64,000 nt of DNA, taken from positions 16,663,382 to 16,727,381 of the forward strand of contig CM049317.1 of NCBI GenBank assembly GCA_026874595.1, read 5' to 3'. The notes below the pieces were generated by a model, which had not been told where the DNA came from, searched no databases, and was given only the letters and a program-made list of their open reading frames with translations. The DNA comes from Sipunculus nudus. Taxonomy: Eukaryota; Annelida; Sipuncula; Golfingiida; Sipunculidae. Both the position numbers and the translations under genes were made by a program. Every line of letters starts with the position of its first letter. Within the stretch, counting starts at the first letter, position 1. This document shows, in pieces, positions 46,660 to 60,655 of this stretch.

Positions 46660-49600
46660 CTGTAGTACCCTACAAAAAATTGGGAGGGGATAAAATTTAT
46701 AGAAGCATCGCATTAATGTTAAGGTTGCCGGCAAGGGGAGTGAAATGAGAGCGGCCAGCCACTGGGGCCCCATGAATCGCACACGCAAATAGCAGCTATT
46801 TGCGACCCAAAAAATTTAGGAGGGGGTAAAATTTCTGGTAGCATCGGCTTGAGAGTTAAGATTGCCGCCAGGGGGAGTGGACATGAGTGCGGGCAGACAG
46901 AGGGGCCCTCATGAATCGCACGCGCAAATAGCAGCTATTTGCTACCCTAAAAAATTGAGGAGGGGGTAAAATTTCTGGTAGCATCGCATTGAGAGTTAAG
47001 ATTGCCGCCAGAGGGAGTGGACAAGAGACAGGACTGCCACATGGGCTCTATGAATCGCACGCGCAAATAGCAGCTATTTGCTACCCTAAAAATTAGGAGG
47101 AAGTAAAATAATAGTAGCAGCGCATGGAGTGTTAAGACTGCCACCAGGGGGAGTGGAGATCTCAAAGCCTGCCACAGCGGCCCAATGAATTGCACGCGCA
47201 AATAGCAGCTATTTGCTACCATAAAAGTTGTGAAGACTGCCGCCAGGGGGAGAGGAGATCTCAGCGGCCTGGCAGAGGGGTCCCCACGAGTCGCAAGCGC
47301 AAATAGCAGCTATTTGCTACCACAAAATATGTCAAGACCGCCACCAGGGGGTGTGGACATGAGAGTGGACAGACAGAGGGGCCCCCATAATCGCACGCGC
47401 AAATAGCAGCTATTTGCTACCCTAAAAAATTAGGAGGGGGTAAAATTTATAGTAGCATTGCATTGAGCGTTATGACTGCCGCCAGGGGGAGTGGACATGA
47501 GTGCGGGCAGGCAGAGGGGCCCCCATGAATCGCACGCGCAAATAGCTGCTATTTGCTACCCTAAAAAATTTAGGAGGGGTTCAATATATAGTAGCATCGC
47601 ATTGAGTGTTAAGACTGCCGCCAGGGGGAGTGTACATGAGAGCGGGCAGACAGAGGGGCCCCAAGAATCGCAAGCGCAAATAGCAGCTATTTGCGACCCT
47701 AAAAAAATTAGGAGGGGTAAATTTCTGGTAGCATCGCATTGAGAGTTATGATTGCCGCCAGGGGGAGTTGACTAGAGACAGGACTACCACAGGGGCCCCA
47801 TGATGCGCACGCGCAAATAGCAGCTATTTGCTACCCTAAAAAATTTAAGAAGGGTTAAATATATAGTAGCATCGCATTGAGTGTTAAGACTGCCGCCAGG
47901 GGGAGTGTACATGAGAGCGGGCAGACAGAAGGGCCCCATGAATCGCACGCGCAAATAGCAGCTATTTGCTACCCTAAAAAAATTAGGATGGTGTAAAATT
48001 TCTGGTAGCATCGCATTGAGAGTTAAGATTGCCGCAAGGGGGAGTGGACTAGAGACAGGACTGCCACAGGGGCCCCATGAATCGCACGCGCAAATAGCTG
48101 CTATTTGCTACCCTAAAAAATTTAGGAGGGGTTCAATATATAGTAGCATCGCATTGAGTGTTTAGACTGCCGCCAGGGGGAGTGTACATGAGATCGGGCA
48201 GACGGAGGGGCCCCATGAATCGCAAGCGCAAATAGCAGCTATTTGCGACCCTAAAAAATTTAGGAGGGTGTAAAATTTCTGGGAGCATCGCATTGAGAGT
48301 TAGGTTTGCCGCCAGGGGGAGTGGACCTCAGTGCCGCCAGGGGGAGTGGACTAGAGACAGGACTACCACAGGGGCCCCATGAATCGCACGCGCAAATAGC
48401 AGCTATTTGCTACCTTAAAAAATTTAGGAGGGGTTAAATATGTAGTAGGATCGCATTGAGTGTTAAGACTGCCGCCAGGGGGAGTGTACATGAGAGCGGG
48501 CAGACAGAAGGGCCCCATAAATCGCACGCGCAAATAGCAGCTATTTGCTACCCTAAAAAATTAGGAGGGAGTAAAATAATAGTAGCAGCGCATGGAGTGT
48601 TAAGACAGCCACCAGGGGCAGTGGAGATCTCAAAGCCTGCCACAGGGGCCCAATGAATCGCACGCGCAAAGAGCAGCTATTTGCTACCATAAAAGTTGTG
48701 AAGACTGCCGCTAGGGGGAGAAGAGATCTCAGCGGCCTGGCAGAGGGGTCACCACGAGTCGCAAGCGCAAATAGCAGCTATTTGCTACCATAAAATATGT
48801 CAAGACTGCCACCAGGGGGAGTGGACTAGAGACAGGACTGCCACAGGGGCCCCATGAGTCGCACGCCCAAATAGCAGTTATTTGCGACCCTAAAAAATTT
48901 AGGAGGGGGTAAAATTTCTGGTAGCATTGCATTGAGGGTTAAGATTGCCGCCAGGGGGAGTGGATATGAGTGCGGGCAGACAGAGGGGCCCCCATGAATC
49001 GCACGCGCAAGTAGCAGCTATTTGCTACCCTAAAAAATTAGGACGAGGTAAAATTTTTAGTTGCATCGCATTGAGTTTTAAGACTGCCGCCAGGGGGAGC
49101 GGACATGAGACTGGACAGACAGAGGGGCCCCCATGAGTCTCAAGCGCAAATAGCAGCTACTTGCTACCATAAAAAGTGTCAAAACTGCCGCCAGGAGGAG
49201 TGGACGCAGAGAGGGCTGCCAGAGAGTGCCCCATGAATCGCACGCGCAAATAGCAGCTATTTGCTACCTTAAAATGTGAGAAGACTGCCGCCAGGGGGAG
49301 TGGTTATGAGAGTGGCCTGACGCGGAGGCCTCCATGAGTCGCAAGCGCAAATAGCAGCTATTTGCTACCTTAAAAGTGTCAAGACTGCCGCCAGGGGGAG
49401 TAGATATCAGAGCGGGCTGCCAGAGGCCGAGGGGGCCCCATGAATCGCACGCGCAAATAGCAGCTATTTGCTACCTTAAAATGTGCCAAGACTGCCGCCA
49501 GGGGGAGTGGTTATGAGAGTGGCCTGACAGAGAGTCCCCCATGAGTCGCAAGCGCAAATAGCAGCTATTTGCTACCTTAAAAGTGTCAAGACTGCCGCCA

Positions 49601-52600
49601 GGAGGAGTAGATATCAGATCGGGCTGCCAGAGGCCGAGGGGGGCCCATAATTTAAACGCGCAAATAGCAGCTATTTGCTACCTTGAAACATACCAAGACT
49701 GCCGCCAGGGGGAGTGGTTATGAGAGCGGCCTGACAGAGAGGCCCCCATGAGTCGCAAGCGCAAATAGCAGCTATTTGCTACCATAAAAGTGTCAAGACT
49801 GCCGCCAGGGGGAGTAGATATCAGAGCGGGATGCCAGAGGCCGAAGGGGCCCCATGAATCGCACGCGCAAATAGCAGCTATTTGCTACCTTTAAAGGTGC
49901 CAAGACTGCCGCCAGGGGGAGTGGTTATGAGAGCGGCCTGACAGGGTGGCCCCCATGAGTTACAAGCGCAAATAGCAGCTATTTGCTTCCATAAAAGTGT
50001 CAAGACTGCCAACAGGGGGAGTAGATATCAGAGCGGGCTGCCAGAAGCCGAGGGGGCCCCATGAATCGCACGCGCAAATAGCAGCTATTTGCTACCTTAA
50101 AATGTGCCAAGACTGTCGCCAGGGGGAGTGGTAATGAGAGTGGCCTGACAGGGAGGCCCCCATGAGTCGCCAGCGCAAATAGCAGCTATTTGCTACCATA
50201 AAATGTGTTAAGACTGCCGACAGGGGGAGTAGATATCAGAGCGGGCTGCCAGAAGCCAAGGGGGCCGCATGAATCGCAAGCGCAAATAGCAGCTTTTTGC
50301 TACCTTAAAATGTGCCAAGACTGCCGCCAGGGGGAGTGGTTATGAGAGTGGCCTGACAGGGAGGGCCCCATGAGTCGCAAGCGCAAATAGCAGCTATTTG
50401 CTACCATAAAATGTGTTAAGACTGCCGCCAGGGGGAGTAGAAATCAGAGCGGGCTGCCAGAGGCCGAGGGGGCCCCATAATTAAAACGCGCAAATAGCAG
50501 CTATTTGCTACCTGTAAGGTGCCTAGACTGCCGCCAGGGGGAGTGGTTATGAGAGCGGCATGACAGAGAGGCCCCCATGAGTCGCAAGGGCAAATAGCAG
50601 CCATTTGCTACCATAAAAGTGTCAAGCCTGCCGCCACGGGGAGTAGATATCAGAGCGGGCTGCCAGAGGCCGAAGGGGCCCCATGAATCGCACGCGCAAA
50701 TAGCAGCTATTTGCTACCTTAAAATGTGCCAAGACTGCCGCCAGGGGGAGTAGAAATCAGAGCGGGCTGCCAGAGGCCGGGGGGCCCCATAATTATAACG
50801 CGCAAATAGCAGCTATTTGCTACCTTTAAACGTGCCAAGACTGCCGCCAGGGGGAGTGGTTATGAGAGCGGCCTGACAGAGAGGCTCCCATGAGTCGCAA
50901 GCGCAAATAGCAGCTATTTGCTACCATAAAAGTGTCAAGACTGCCGCCAGGGGGAGTGGATATGAGAGCGGCCAGACAAAGAGGACCCCATGAGTCGCAA
51001 GCGCAAATAGCAGCTATTTGCTACCTTAAAAGTTGTCAAGACTGCCGCCAGGGGGGGTGGACAAAGAGCGGGCTGCCAGAAGGGCCCCCATGAATCGCAC
51101 GCGCAAATAGCAGCTATTTGCTACCTTAAAAGTTGCCAAGACTGCCGCCAGGGGGAGTTGATATGAGAGCGGCCAGCGAAGAGGCCCTCATGAATCGCAA
51201 GCGCAAATAGCAGCTATTTGCTACCTTAAAAGTTGCCAAGACTGCCGCCAGGGGGAGGGGATATGACAGCGGCCAGACAGAGAGGCCCCCATGAGTGGCA
51301 AGCGCAAATAGCACCTATTTGCTACCTTAAAAGTTGTCAAGACTGCCGCCAGGGGGAGTGGACACAGAGCGGGTTGCCAGAGTGGGCTCCACGAATCGCA
51401 CGCGCAAATAGCAGCTATTTGCTACCTTAACAGTTGCCAAGACTGCCGCCATGGGGAGTGGACAGAGAGCGGCCAGACAGATAGGCCCCCATGAGTCGCA
51501 AGCGCAAATAGCAGCTATTTGCTACCTTAAAAGTTGTCAAGACTGCCGCCAGGGGGAGTGGACAGAGCCGGCTGCCAGAGGGGCCCCAATGAATCGCACG
51601 CGCAAATAGCAGCTATTTGCTACCTTAAAAGTTGCCAAGACTGCTGGCAGAGGGAGTTGATATGAGAGCGGCCAGCGAAGAGGCCCCCATGAATCGCAAG
51701 CGCAAATAGCAGCTATTTGCTACCTTAAAAGTTGCCAAGACTGCCGCCAGGGGGAGTGGAAATGAGTACAGCCTGACAGAGAGGCCCCCATGAGTCGCAA
51801 GCGCAAATAGCAGCTATTTGCTACCATAAAAAGTGTCAAGACTGCCGCCAGGAGGAGTGGACACAGAGCGGGCGGCCAGAGGAGGCCCCATGAATCGCAA
51901 GCGCAAATAGCAGCTATTTGCTACCTTAAAAGTTGCTAAGACTGCCGCCAGGGGGAGTAGATATGACAGCGGCCAGACAGAGAGGCCCCCATGAGTCGCA
52001 AGCGCAAATAGCAGCTATTTGCTACCTTAAAAGTTGTCAAGACTGCCGCCAGGTGGAGTGGACACAGAGCGGGCTGCCAGAGGGGCCCCCATGAATCGCA
52101 CGCGCAAATAGCAGCTATTTGCTACCTCAGAAAATTGTCAAGACTGCCGCCAGGGGGAGTTGATATGAGAGCGGCCAGCGAAGAGGCCCCCATGAGTCGC
52201 AAGCGCAAATAGCAGCTATTTGCTACCTTAAAAGTTGTCAAGACTGCCGCCAGGTGGAGTGGACACAGAGCGGGCTGCCAGAAGGGCCCCCATGAATCGC
52301 ACGCGCAAATAGCAGCTATTTGCTACCTTAAAAGTTGCCAAGACTGCCGCCAGGGGGAGTTGATATGAGAGCGGCCAGCGAAGAGGCCCTCATGAATCGC
52401 AAGCGCAAATAGCAGCTATTTGCTACCTTAAAAGTTGCCAAGACTGCCGCCAGGGGGAGGGGATATGACAGCGGCCAGACAGAGAGGCCCCCATGAGTGG
52501 CAAGCGCAAATAGCACCTATTTGCTACCTTAAAAGTTGTCAAGACTGCCGCCAGGGGGAGTGGACACAGAGCGGGTTGCCAGAGTGGGCTCCACGAATCG

Positions 52601-54885
52601 CACGCGCAAATAGCAGCTATTTGCTACCTTAACAGTTGCCAAGACTGCCGCCATGGGGAGTGGACAGAGAGCGGCCAGACAGATAGGCCCCCATGAGTCG
52701 CAAGCGCAAATAGCAGCTATTTGCTACCTTAAAAGTTGTCAAGACTGCCGCCAGGGGGAGTGGACAGAGCCGGCTGCCAGAGGGGCCCCAATGAATCGCA
52801 CGCGCAAATAGCAGCTATTTGCTACCTTAAAAGTTGCCAAGACTGCTGGCAGAGGGAGTTGATATGAGAGCGGCCAGCGAAGAGGCCCCCATGAATCGCA
52901 AGCGCAAATAGCAGCTATTTGCTACCTTAAAAGTTGCCAAGACTGCCGCCAGGGGGAGTGGAAATGAGTACAGCCTGACAGAGAGGCCCCCATGAGTCGC
53001 AAGCGCAAATAGCAGCTATTTGCTACCATAAAAAGTGTCAAGACTGCCGCCAGGAGGAGTGGACACAGAGCGGGCGGCCAGAGGAGGCCCCATGAATCGC
53101 AAGCGCAAATAGCAGCTATTTGCTACCTTAAAAGTTGCTAAGACTGCCGCCAGGGGGAGTAGATATGACAGCGGCCAGACAGAGAGGCCCCCATGAGTCG
53201 CAAGCGCAAATAGCAGCTATTTGCTACCTTAAAAGTTGTCAAGACTGCCGCCAGGTGGAGTGGACACAGAGCGGGCTGCCAGAGGGGCCCCCATGAATCG
53301 CACGCGCAAATAGCAGCTATTTGCTACCTCAGAAAATTGTCAAGACTGCCGCCAGGGGGAGTTGATATGAGAGCGGCCAGCGAAGAGGCCCCCATGAATC
53401 GCAAGCGCAAATAGCAGCTATTTGCTACCTTAAAAGTTGCCAAGACTGCCGCCAGGGGGAGTTGATATTAGAGCGGCCAGCGAAGAGGCCCCCATGAATC
53501 GCAAGCGCAAATAGCAGCTATTTGCTACCTTAACAGTTGCCAAGACTGCCGCCAGGGGGAGTGGAAATGAGAACAGCCTGACAGAGAGGCCCCCATGAGT
53601 CGCACGCGCAAATAGCAGCTATTTGCTACCATAAAAAGTGTCAAGACTGCCGCCAGGAGGGGTGGACACAGAGCGGGCGGCCAGAGTAGGCCCCATGAAT
53701 CGCAAGCGCAAATAGCAGCTATTTGCTACCTTAAAACGTGTCAAGACTGCCGCCAGGGGGAGTGGATATGAGAGCGGCCAGACAGAGAGGCCCCCATGAG
53801 TCGCAAGCGCAAATAGCAGCTATTTGCTACCTTAAAAGTTGTCAAGACTGCCGCCAGGAGGAGTGGACAAAGAGCGGGCTGCCAGAGGGGCTCCCATGAA
53901 TCGCACGCGCAAATAGCAGCTATTTGCTACCTTAAAAGTTGCCAAGACTGCCGCCAGGGGGAGTTGATATGAGAGCGGCCAGCGAAGAGGCCCCCATGAA
54001 TCGCAAGCGCAAATAGCAGCTATTTCCTACCTTAAAAGTTGCCAAGACTGCCGCCAGGGGGAGTGGATATGACAGCGGCCAGACAGAGAGGCCCCCATGA
54101 GTCGCAAGCGCAAATAGCAGCTATTTGCTACCTTAAAAGTTGTCAAGACTGCCGCCAGGGGGGGTGGACACAGAGGGGGTTGCCAGAGGGGGCCCCACGA
54201 ATCGCACGCGCAAATAGCAGCTATTTGCTACCTTAACAGTTGCCAAGACTGCCGCCAGGGGGAGTGGTCAGAGAGCGGCCATACAGAGAGGCCCCCATGA
54301 GTCGCAAGCGCAAATAGCAGCTATTTGCTACCTTAAAAGTTGTCAAGACTGCCGCCAGGGGGAGTGGACAGAGGCGGCTGCCAGAGGGGCCCCCATGAAT
54401 GGCACGCGTAAATAGCAGCTATTTGCTACCTTAAAAGTTGCCAAGACTGCCGCCAGGGGGAGTTGATATGAGAGCGGCCAGCGAAGAGGCCCCCATGAAT
54501 CGCAAGCGCAAATAGCAGCTATTTCCTACCTTAAAAGTTGCCAAGACTGCCGCCAGGGGGAGTGGATATGACAGCGGCCAGAGGGGGCCCCATGAATCGC
54601 ACGCGCAAATAGCAGCTATTTGCTACCTTAACAGTTGCCAAGACTGCCGCCAGGGGGAGTGGAAATGAGAACAGCCTGACAGAGAGGCCCCCATGAGTCG
54701 CAAGCGCAAATAGCAGCTATTTGCTACCATAAAAAGTGTCAAGACTGCCGCCAGGAGGAGTGGACACAGAGCGGGCGGCCAGAGGAGGCCCCATGAATCG
54801 CAAGCGCAAATAGCAGCTATTTGCTACCTTAAAAGTTGCTAAGACTGCCGCTAGGGGGAGTAGATATGACAGCGGCCAGACAGAG
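46660..54885. repeat. GC-rich satellite array with CTCF-like core
   Basis: About 8.2 kb of tandem monomers, roughly 70-75 by counting the landmark GCAAATAGCAGCTATTTGC, a near-perfect palindrome. From 46.66 to 49.1 kb most monomers are about 135-140 bp, with an extra TTAGGAGGGGGTAAAATTT-AGCATCGCATTGAG segment. From 49.1 kb onward they are about 100-107 bp and tend to alternate between an ATCGCACGCGCAAATAG and an AGTCGCAAGCGCAAATAG form, giving a dimer near 210 bp. Each carries AAGACTGCCGCCAGGGGGAG. Every open frame in the region is a translation of the repeat. Confidence 0.95.
51069..53390. repeat. 1,202-bp higher-order duplication inside the satellite
   Basis: The segment from about 51069 to 52190 recurs at an offset of 1,202 bp with no difference that I could find until GAGTCGC versus GAATCGC near 52195/53397. 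It covers about eleven monomers, including a distinctive one with CTGCTGGCAGAGGGAG. Confidence 0.85.
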
Positions 54886-56585
54886 AACTCCTTGACAGGT
54901 GTCATTGGCTGAGCTGATGAGTCATCTCGGGTACAGTCGTGATCCTTTGTGCTTCAAATGTGCAACTGCCCGTCCATCAAACAGGCACATTTTAAACCGT
55001 TGGACCTTCAAATCTGAAATTAGGTATACAGTTAGATTTTCCCAAAATCTACTAGCATACCATAATTCGGTTACTCTGACTTTCTTCCTTTTAGATATTA
55101 AGGAAACCCCTCCGTTTTCCATTGAGAACCCATTGTTACGCCTCAAGACTGCCTAAAATCAGAACCACTGTTGTGAGGTTGATCGTAGATAAATGGATAT
55201 TGCTTCATAAATTTCCTATGAACACACAAAAACAGGGTCAGTATTGCATATAAGTTGAAGATATGGGCTGAAGAAATGCACCTTTAATAAATCCAAAAGT
55301 ATATTTTCCCACTGAACCAAAAAATTGCTGAGGGTAGAGACTGTTGTAATCAGGGATAAACTACAATGAATCAAGATTGAATTGTAAATGAGGTATGAAT
55401 ATTTAAAATAATAAATTATTCATATAAATATAAAATTATATTTAAACCACAAATTTACCCAAATGTGGTCATGGCCCGTTTTTCGCTGTAAGCACAGTAA
55501 ATTTAATAGCATATCATGCACACGTAAGGTTGTCAGCTACTACTTTGTAAAAAAGGAAAGGAATTCACCATAAATTGTAGCTTTTATTACAGTTGTAATG
55601 AGACCTTGTCACACCAAGGCTATACTGAAGGCAATGTGTATATCCCCTTATGGACCTTTCAGGCTAATTATGCTTGCTTGAAGCATGGCCTCAATACAGC
55701 CAGGCAGCTCTCGTGTGGTTCCAGCTGGACCTATCTGTCCACCCCCTGCAGTAGTAGTAATTGTGGCCAGAAATGTCGAATTAAACAAATGATTAAAAAT
55801 AATTGTTTTAAAATAAAGAGTCTAAGAAATATGAATGGAAAGAAATTTTAATTTAATAAATATCCAGGTCTGAACCGGGTGTTTAATTTGTTGATTAATA
55901 TTTATTACAAAATTTAAAAGAAAATATAAAAATATGTGCAAAATATAAAATTGTACTCTGACAAGTGCTAATTGAAGATGCGAATATGTTTGACCAATGG
56001 AATTAAGCCTCCTGTCTGTAGCAGATGGTACATGATACTGGCTAAAAAATCAGAATGTATATTACTGGTTCCTTAACGTTGACTTCAATTAATAAAATTA
56101 AACAATGCCAACTCAAGTTTCCTCCTTGTATAATTGCTCCCTGTTTTGATCATTAGGTTATTTTTAACACCTGTATTAGTTACATAGCTGGATTACTTTT
56201 TTGGCCTGATACGTGTTAAAAAATGGAAAGTTATGCAAATAACATAAAATAAAGAAAGCAGATGTGTTCTCATTATAATGTGTATAATGTTAAAAATTGT
56301 CATAAGTGTCGTGCTATGTTTAGATTATGGACAGTGGTGTGACAGTATTCATAAGTGAACACACATTTTTTTTTAATGACAGCCTTAAAACAGGGTACTT
56401 ATGATCATTAATAAAAATAGTGAAATTGGTATAGCCGAAAAGATCCACAATATCGTAGGACTGAAACTGAAGAAAAAAAAAGAGCAATTAGTAAAGACTG
56501 TATAATTGTATTTGATTATGAATAAAAAAAACAATATTTTAAGTATGAAAATAAATACAAACACAAATACAAGGAAAAAGATATG
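54886..56585. other. Unique-looking spacer between the two satellites
   Basis: AT-rich, with two GC-richer islets (54890-55160 and 55600-55760) whose frames (85 and 81 codons) show no motif, signal peptide or splice logic. Nothing else supported. Confidence 0.4.
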
Positions 56586-57197
56586 ACTGTGGAAGTGGTT
56601 AATTTGCCGTATCTGTATTATCGCGCATTTGTCATTTCATGGCATTGGCGCATTTAGGATTTTCGCGCAAATCCGTAAGGTAATAAATGGTGTTTCAAAA
56701 ATTAAGATATTAATAACAGGTAGGTTTATGAAGTAACCTACATCCCACCTAACAAATTATCTACAATAATACTAACCAGAAGCAGCCAAGTATATGTCAG
56801 GACAACAAACAGAACTGATAACAGTCGCTGGTCTTTCTCAGCTCAGCCGTACTTCAAAGCTATATGGGAAGGCTATGGGTGTCTTAAAAAGCTCCTTATT
56901 GTTTCAAAATTTTTTCTACGAATCACTATAAAGGAAAGAGGTCTTTCTCGAGAAATCACTTGCTAGGAAGTCTTACGACAATATGACTTCTTTAACAATC
57001 TGGTTAAAGAAACCTCAATTAAAGCGAACTCGATGGCGGGATTACTAGGCACACATGACTGTGTATCAGGCGAGAACGGTGTAATTTGCCGAACCATCGC
57101 ATGGAATTTACGCGTGTTCTGATTTTAGCGCAAATGTACCTGCCGCTAAAATGGCGAAAATTAAAACCCCGCTAACAAAACCACTTCTAAAGTATGT
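56586..57197. mobile_element. Possible MITE with imperfect inverted ends
   Basis: GGAAGTGGTTAATTTGCCG at the left is loosely mirrored at the right by AAAACCACTTCTAAAGTA, and both sub-ends contain GCGCAAAT and TAGCG-type motifs in opposite orientation. The ends are too diverged to fix the target site. Confidence 0.35.
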
Positions 57198-57344
57198 AAA
57201 TGCGAGTGCAAATACTTTGAAATTGTATTCCTGAATGCTGTCGTGAATAAATTTAATAATAGAATTTTAAAAATCAGTCATTTCATGTATATTATAAACC
57301 GAAATAATTACGGATGTTATTGTTAAAATTTAACATTTATAAAA

Positions 57345-60300
57345 TCAAGTAAGTGTTTGTCAGTTTTAATATATGCTATATCCGGTATACGGGTTACCCT
57401 AACCCTTCGGGCATGAAATACTCCAGTTAAGTCTTTGTCACTATTGATATATGCTATTTGCCGGGTTACGGGTTACCCAAACCCTTTGGGAATAAAATAC
57501 TCTTGTAAGTGTTTGTCATTATTAATATATGCTGTATCCGGGATGCGGGTTACCCTAACCCTTCGGGCATGAAATACTCCAGTATGTGTGTGTCACTATT
57601 AATATATGCTATATCCGTGATACGGGTTACGCCAACCCTTCGGGCATGAAATACTCAAGTAAGTGTTTGTCAGTTTTAATAAAGGCTATATCCGGTATAC
57701 GGGTTACCCTAACCCTTCGGACATGAAATACTCCAGTAAGTGTTTGCCACTATTATGTATGCTATATCAGGGATACGGGTAACCCTGACCCTTCGGGCAT
57801 GAAATACTCCTGTAAGTATTTGTCACTATTAATATACGCTATATCCAGGATACGGGTTAACGTGACCCATCGGGTATGAAATGCTCCAGTAAGTGTTTGT
57901 GACTATTCATGTATGCTATATGCAGTAAACGAGTCTACGTTACCCAGCGGGTATGTAATACTCCAGTTAGTGTTTGTGACTATTCATATATGCTATATCC
58001 GTGACACAGGTTACGGTAACCCACGCGGCGTGAAAAGCTCGAATGTTTGTCACTATTAATATATGCTGTATCCAGGATAAGGGTTACCCTAACCCCTCGG
58101 GCATGAAATACTCCTGTAAGTATTTGTCACTATTAATATACGCTTTATGCAGTAAACGGGTCTACGTTACCCAGCGGGTGTGAAATACTCCAGTTAGTGT
58201 TTGTGACTATTCATATATGCTATATCCGTGACACAGGTTACCGTAACCCACGCGGCGTGAAAAGCTGGAATGTTTGTCGCTATTAATATATGCTATATCC
58301 GGGATACGGGTTACACTAAATCTCGGGCAAGAAATACTCCTGTAAGTGTTTGTCACTATTAATATATGCTATATCCAGGATACGGGTTACCCTAACCCTT
58401 CGGGCATGAAATACTCCTGTAAGTGTTTGTCACTATCAATATATGCTATATCCGGGATAGGGGTTACCCTAACCCTTCGGGCATGAAATACTCCAGTAAG
58501 TGTTTGTCACTATTGATATATGCTATATCCGGGTTACGGGTTACCCAAACCCTTTGGGAATAAAATACTCTTGTAAGTGTTTGTCATTATTAATATATGC
58601 TGTATCCGGGATGCGGGTTACCCTAACCCTTCGTGCATGAAATACTCCAGTAAGTGTGTGTCACTATTAATATATGCTATATCCAGGATACGGGTTACCC
58701 TAACCTTTCAGGCATGAAATACTCCAGTAATTGTTTGTAATTATTGATACGTGCTATACCCTTGATACGGGTTTTATGCTATATCGGGGATACGGGTTAC
58801 CCTAACGATTCGGGCATGAATTACCCCAGAAGATGTTTGCCATTATTAATATGTGCTATATCCGGGATACGGTTTACCCTAACCCTTCGGGCATGAAATA
58901 ATCCAGTAAGCTGTTGTCCCTATTGATATTTGCTATATCCGGGATACGGGTTACCCTAACCCTTCGGGCATGAAATAATCCAGTAAGTTGTTGTCCCTAC
59001 TGATATATGCTGTATCCGGGATGCGGGTTACCCTAACCCTTTGGGCATGAAATACTCCTGTAAGTGTGTGTCACTATTAATATATGCTATATCCAGGATA
59101 CGGGTTACCCTAAACCCTTCGAGCATGAAATACTCCCGTAAGTGTTTGTCACTATCAATATATGCTATATCCGGGATAGGGGTTACCCTAACCCTTCTGG
59201 CATGAAATACTACAGTAAGTGTTTGTCACTATTGATTTATGCTATATCCGGGATACGGGTTACCCAAACCCTTCGGGAATAATATACTCCTGTGTTTGTT
59301 ATATTAATATATGCTATATCCGGGATACGGGTTACCTTAACCCTCCGGGCATGAAATACTCCAGTAAATATTTGTCATTATTAATACGTGCTTTATCCGG
59401 GATACGGGTCACCCTCACCCTTCGGGCATGAAATACTCTAGTAATTGTTTGTCATTATTGATACGTGCTATACCCGGGATACGGGTTACCCTAACCCTTC
59501 GGGCATGAAATAATCAAGTAATTTTTTGTCCCTATTGATTTATACTATATCGGGGATACGGGTTACCCTAACGCTTCGGGCATGAAATACCGCAGTATCG
59601 ATGTTTGCCATTATAAATATGTGCTATATCCGGGATACGGGTTACCCTAACCCTTCGGGCATGAAATAATCCCCTAGGTTGTTGTCCATATTGATATGTG
59701 CTATATCCGGGATACGGGTTACCCTAACCCTTCGGCATGAAATAATCCAGTAAGTTGTTTTCCCTATTGATATATGCTGTATCCGTGATGCGGGTTACCC
59801 TAACCCTTCGGGCATGAAATACTCCTGTGTGTGTCACTATTAATATATGCTATATCCAGGATACGGGTTTCCCTAACCCTTCAGGCATGAAATACTCCCG
59901 TAAGGTTTTGTCACTATCAATATATGTTATATCCGGGATAGGGGTTACCCTAACCCTTCCGGCATGAAATACTCCAGTAAGTGTTTGTCACTATAGATAT
60001 ATGCTTTATCCGGTATACGGGTTACCCAAACCCTTCGGGAATAAAATACTCCAACAAGTGTTTGTAACTATTCATATATGCTATATCCGGGATACGGGTT
60101 TCCTTAACCCTTCGGGCATGATATACTCCAGTAGATGTTTGTCATTATTAATATGTGCTATATCCGGGTTACGGGTTACCCAAACCCTTTGGGAATAAAA
60201 TACTCTTGTTAGTGTTTGTCATTATTAATATATGCTGTATCCGGGATGCGGGTTACCCTAACCCTTCGGGCATGAAATACTCCAGTAAGTGTGTGTCACT

Positions 60301-60655
60301 ATTAATATATGCTATATCCAGGATACGGGTTACCCTAACCCTTCGTGCATGAAATACTCCAGTAATTGTTTGTCATTATTGATACGGGCTATACCCGGGA
60401 TACGGGTTTTATGCTATATCGGGGATACGGGTTACCCTAACGCTTCGGGCATGAATTACCCCAGTAGATGTTTGCCATTATTAATATGTGCTATATCCGG
60501 GATACGGGTTACCCTAACCCTTCGGGCATGAAATAATCCAGTAAGTTGTTGTCCCTATTGATATTTGCTATATCCGGGATACGGGTTACCCTAACCCTTC
60601 GGGCATGAAATAATCCAGTAAGTTGTTGTCCCTACTGATATATGCTGTATCCGGG
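57345..60655. repeat. ~76-bp satellite with telomere-like core
   Basis: About 43 monomers built on TGTTTGTCACTATTAATATA, GCTATATCCGGGATACGGG and TTACCCTAACCCTTCGGGCA, then TGAAATACTCCAGTAAG. The invariant core TTACCCTAACCC equals two telomeric repeats in C-strand form. The monomer has 1-bp-modulus frames, which explains the YPNPSGMKYSS-type open frames as artefacts. Confidence 0.95.

Noticed and set aside
47491-54905. Many 60-90-codon frames such as those reading PPGGVDMSAGRQRGPHESHA
   Set aside because: They are translations of the GC-rich satellite monomer; they repeat with its period and appear on both strands.
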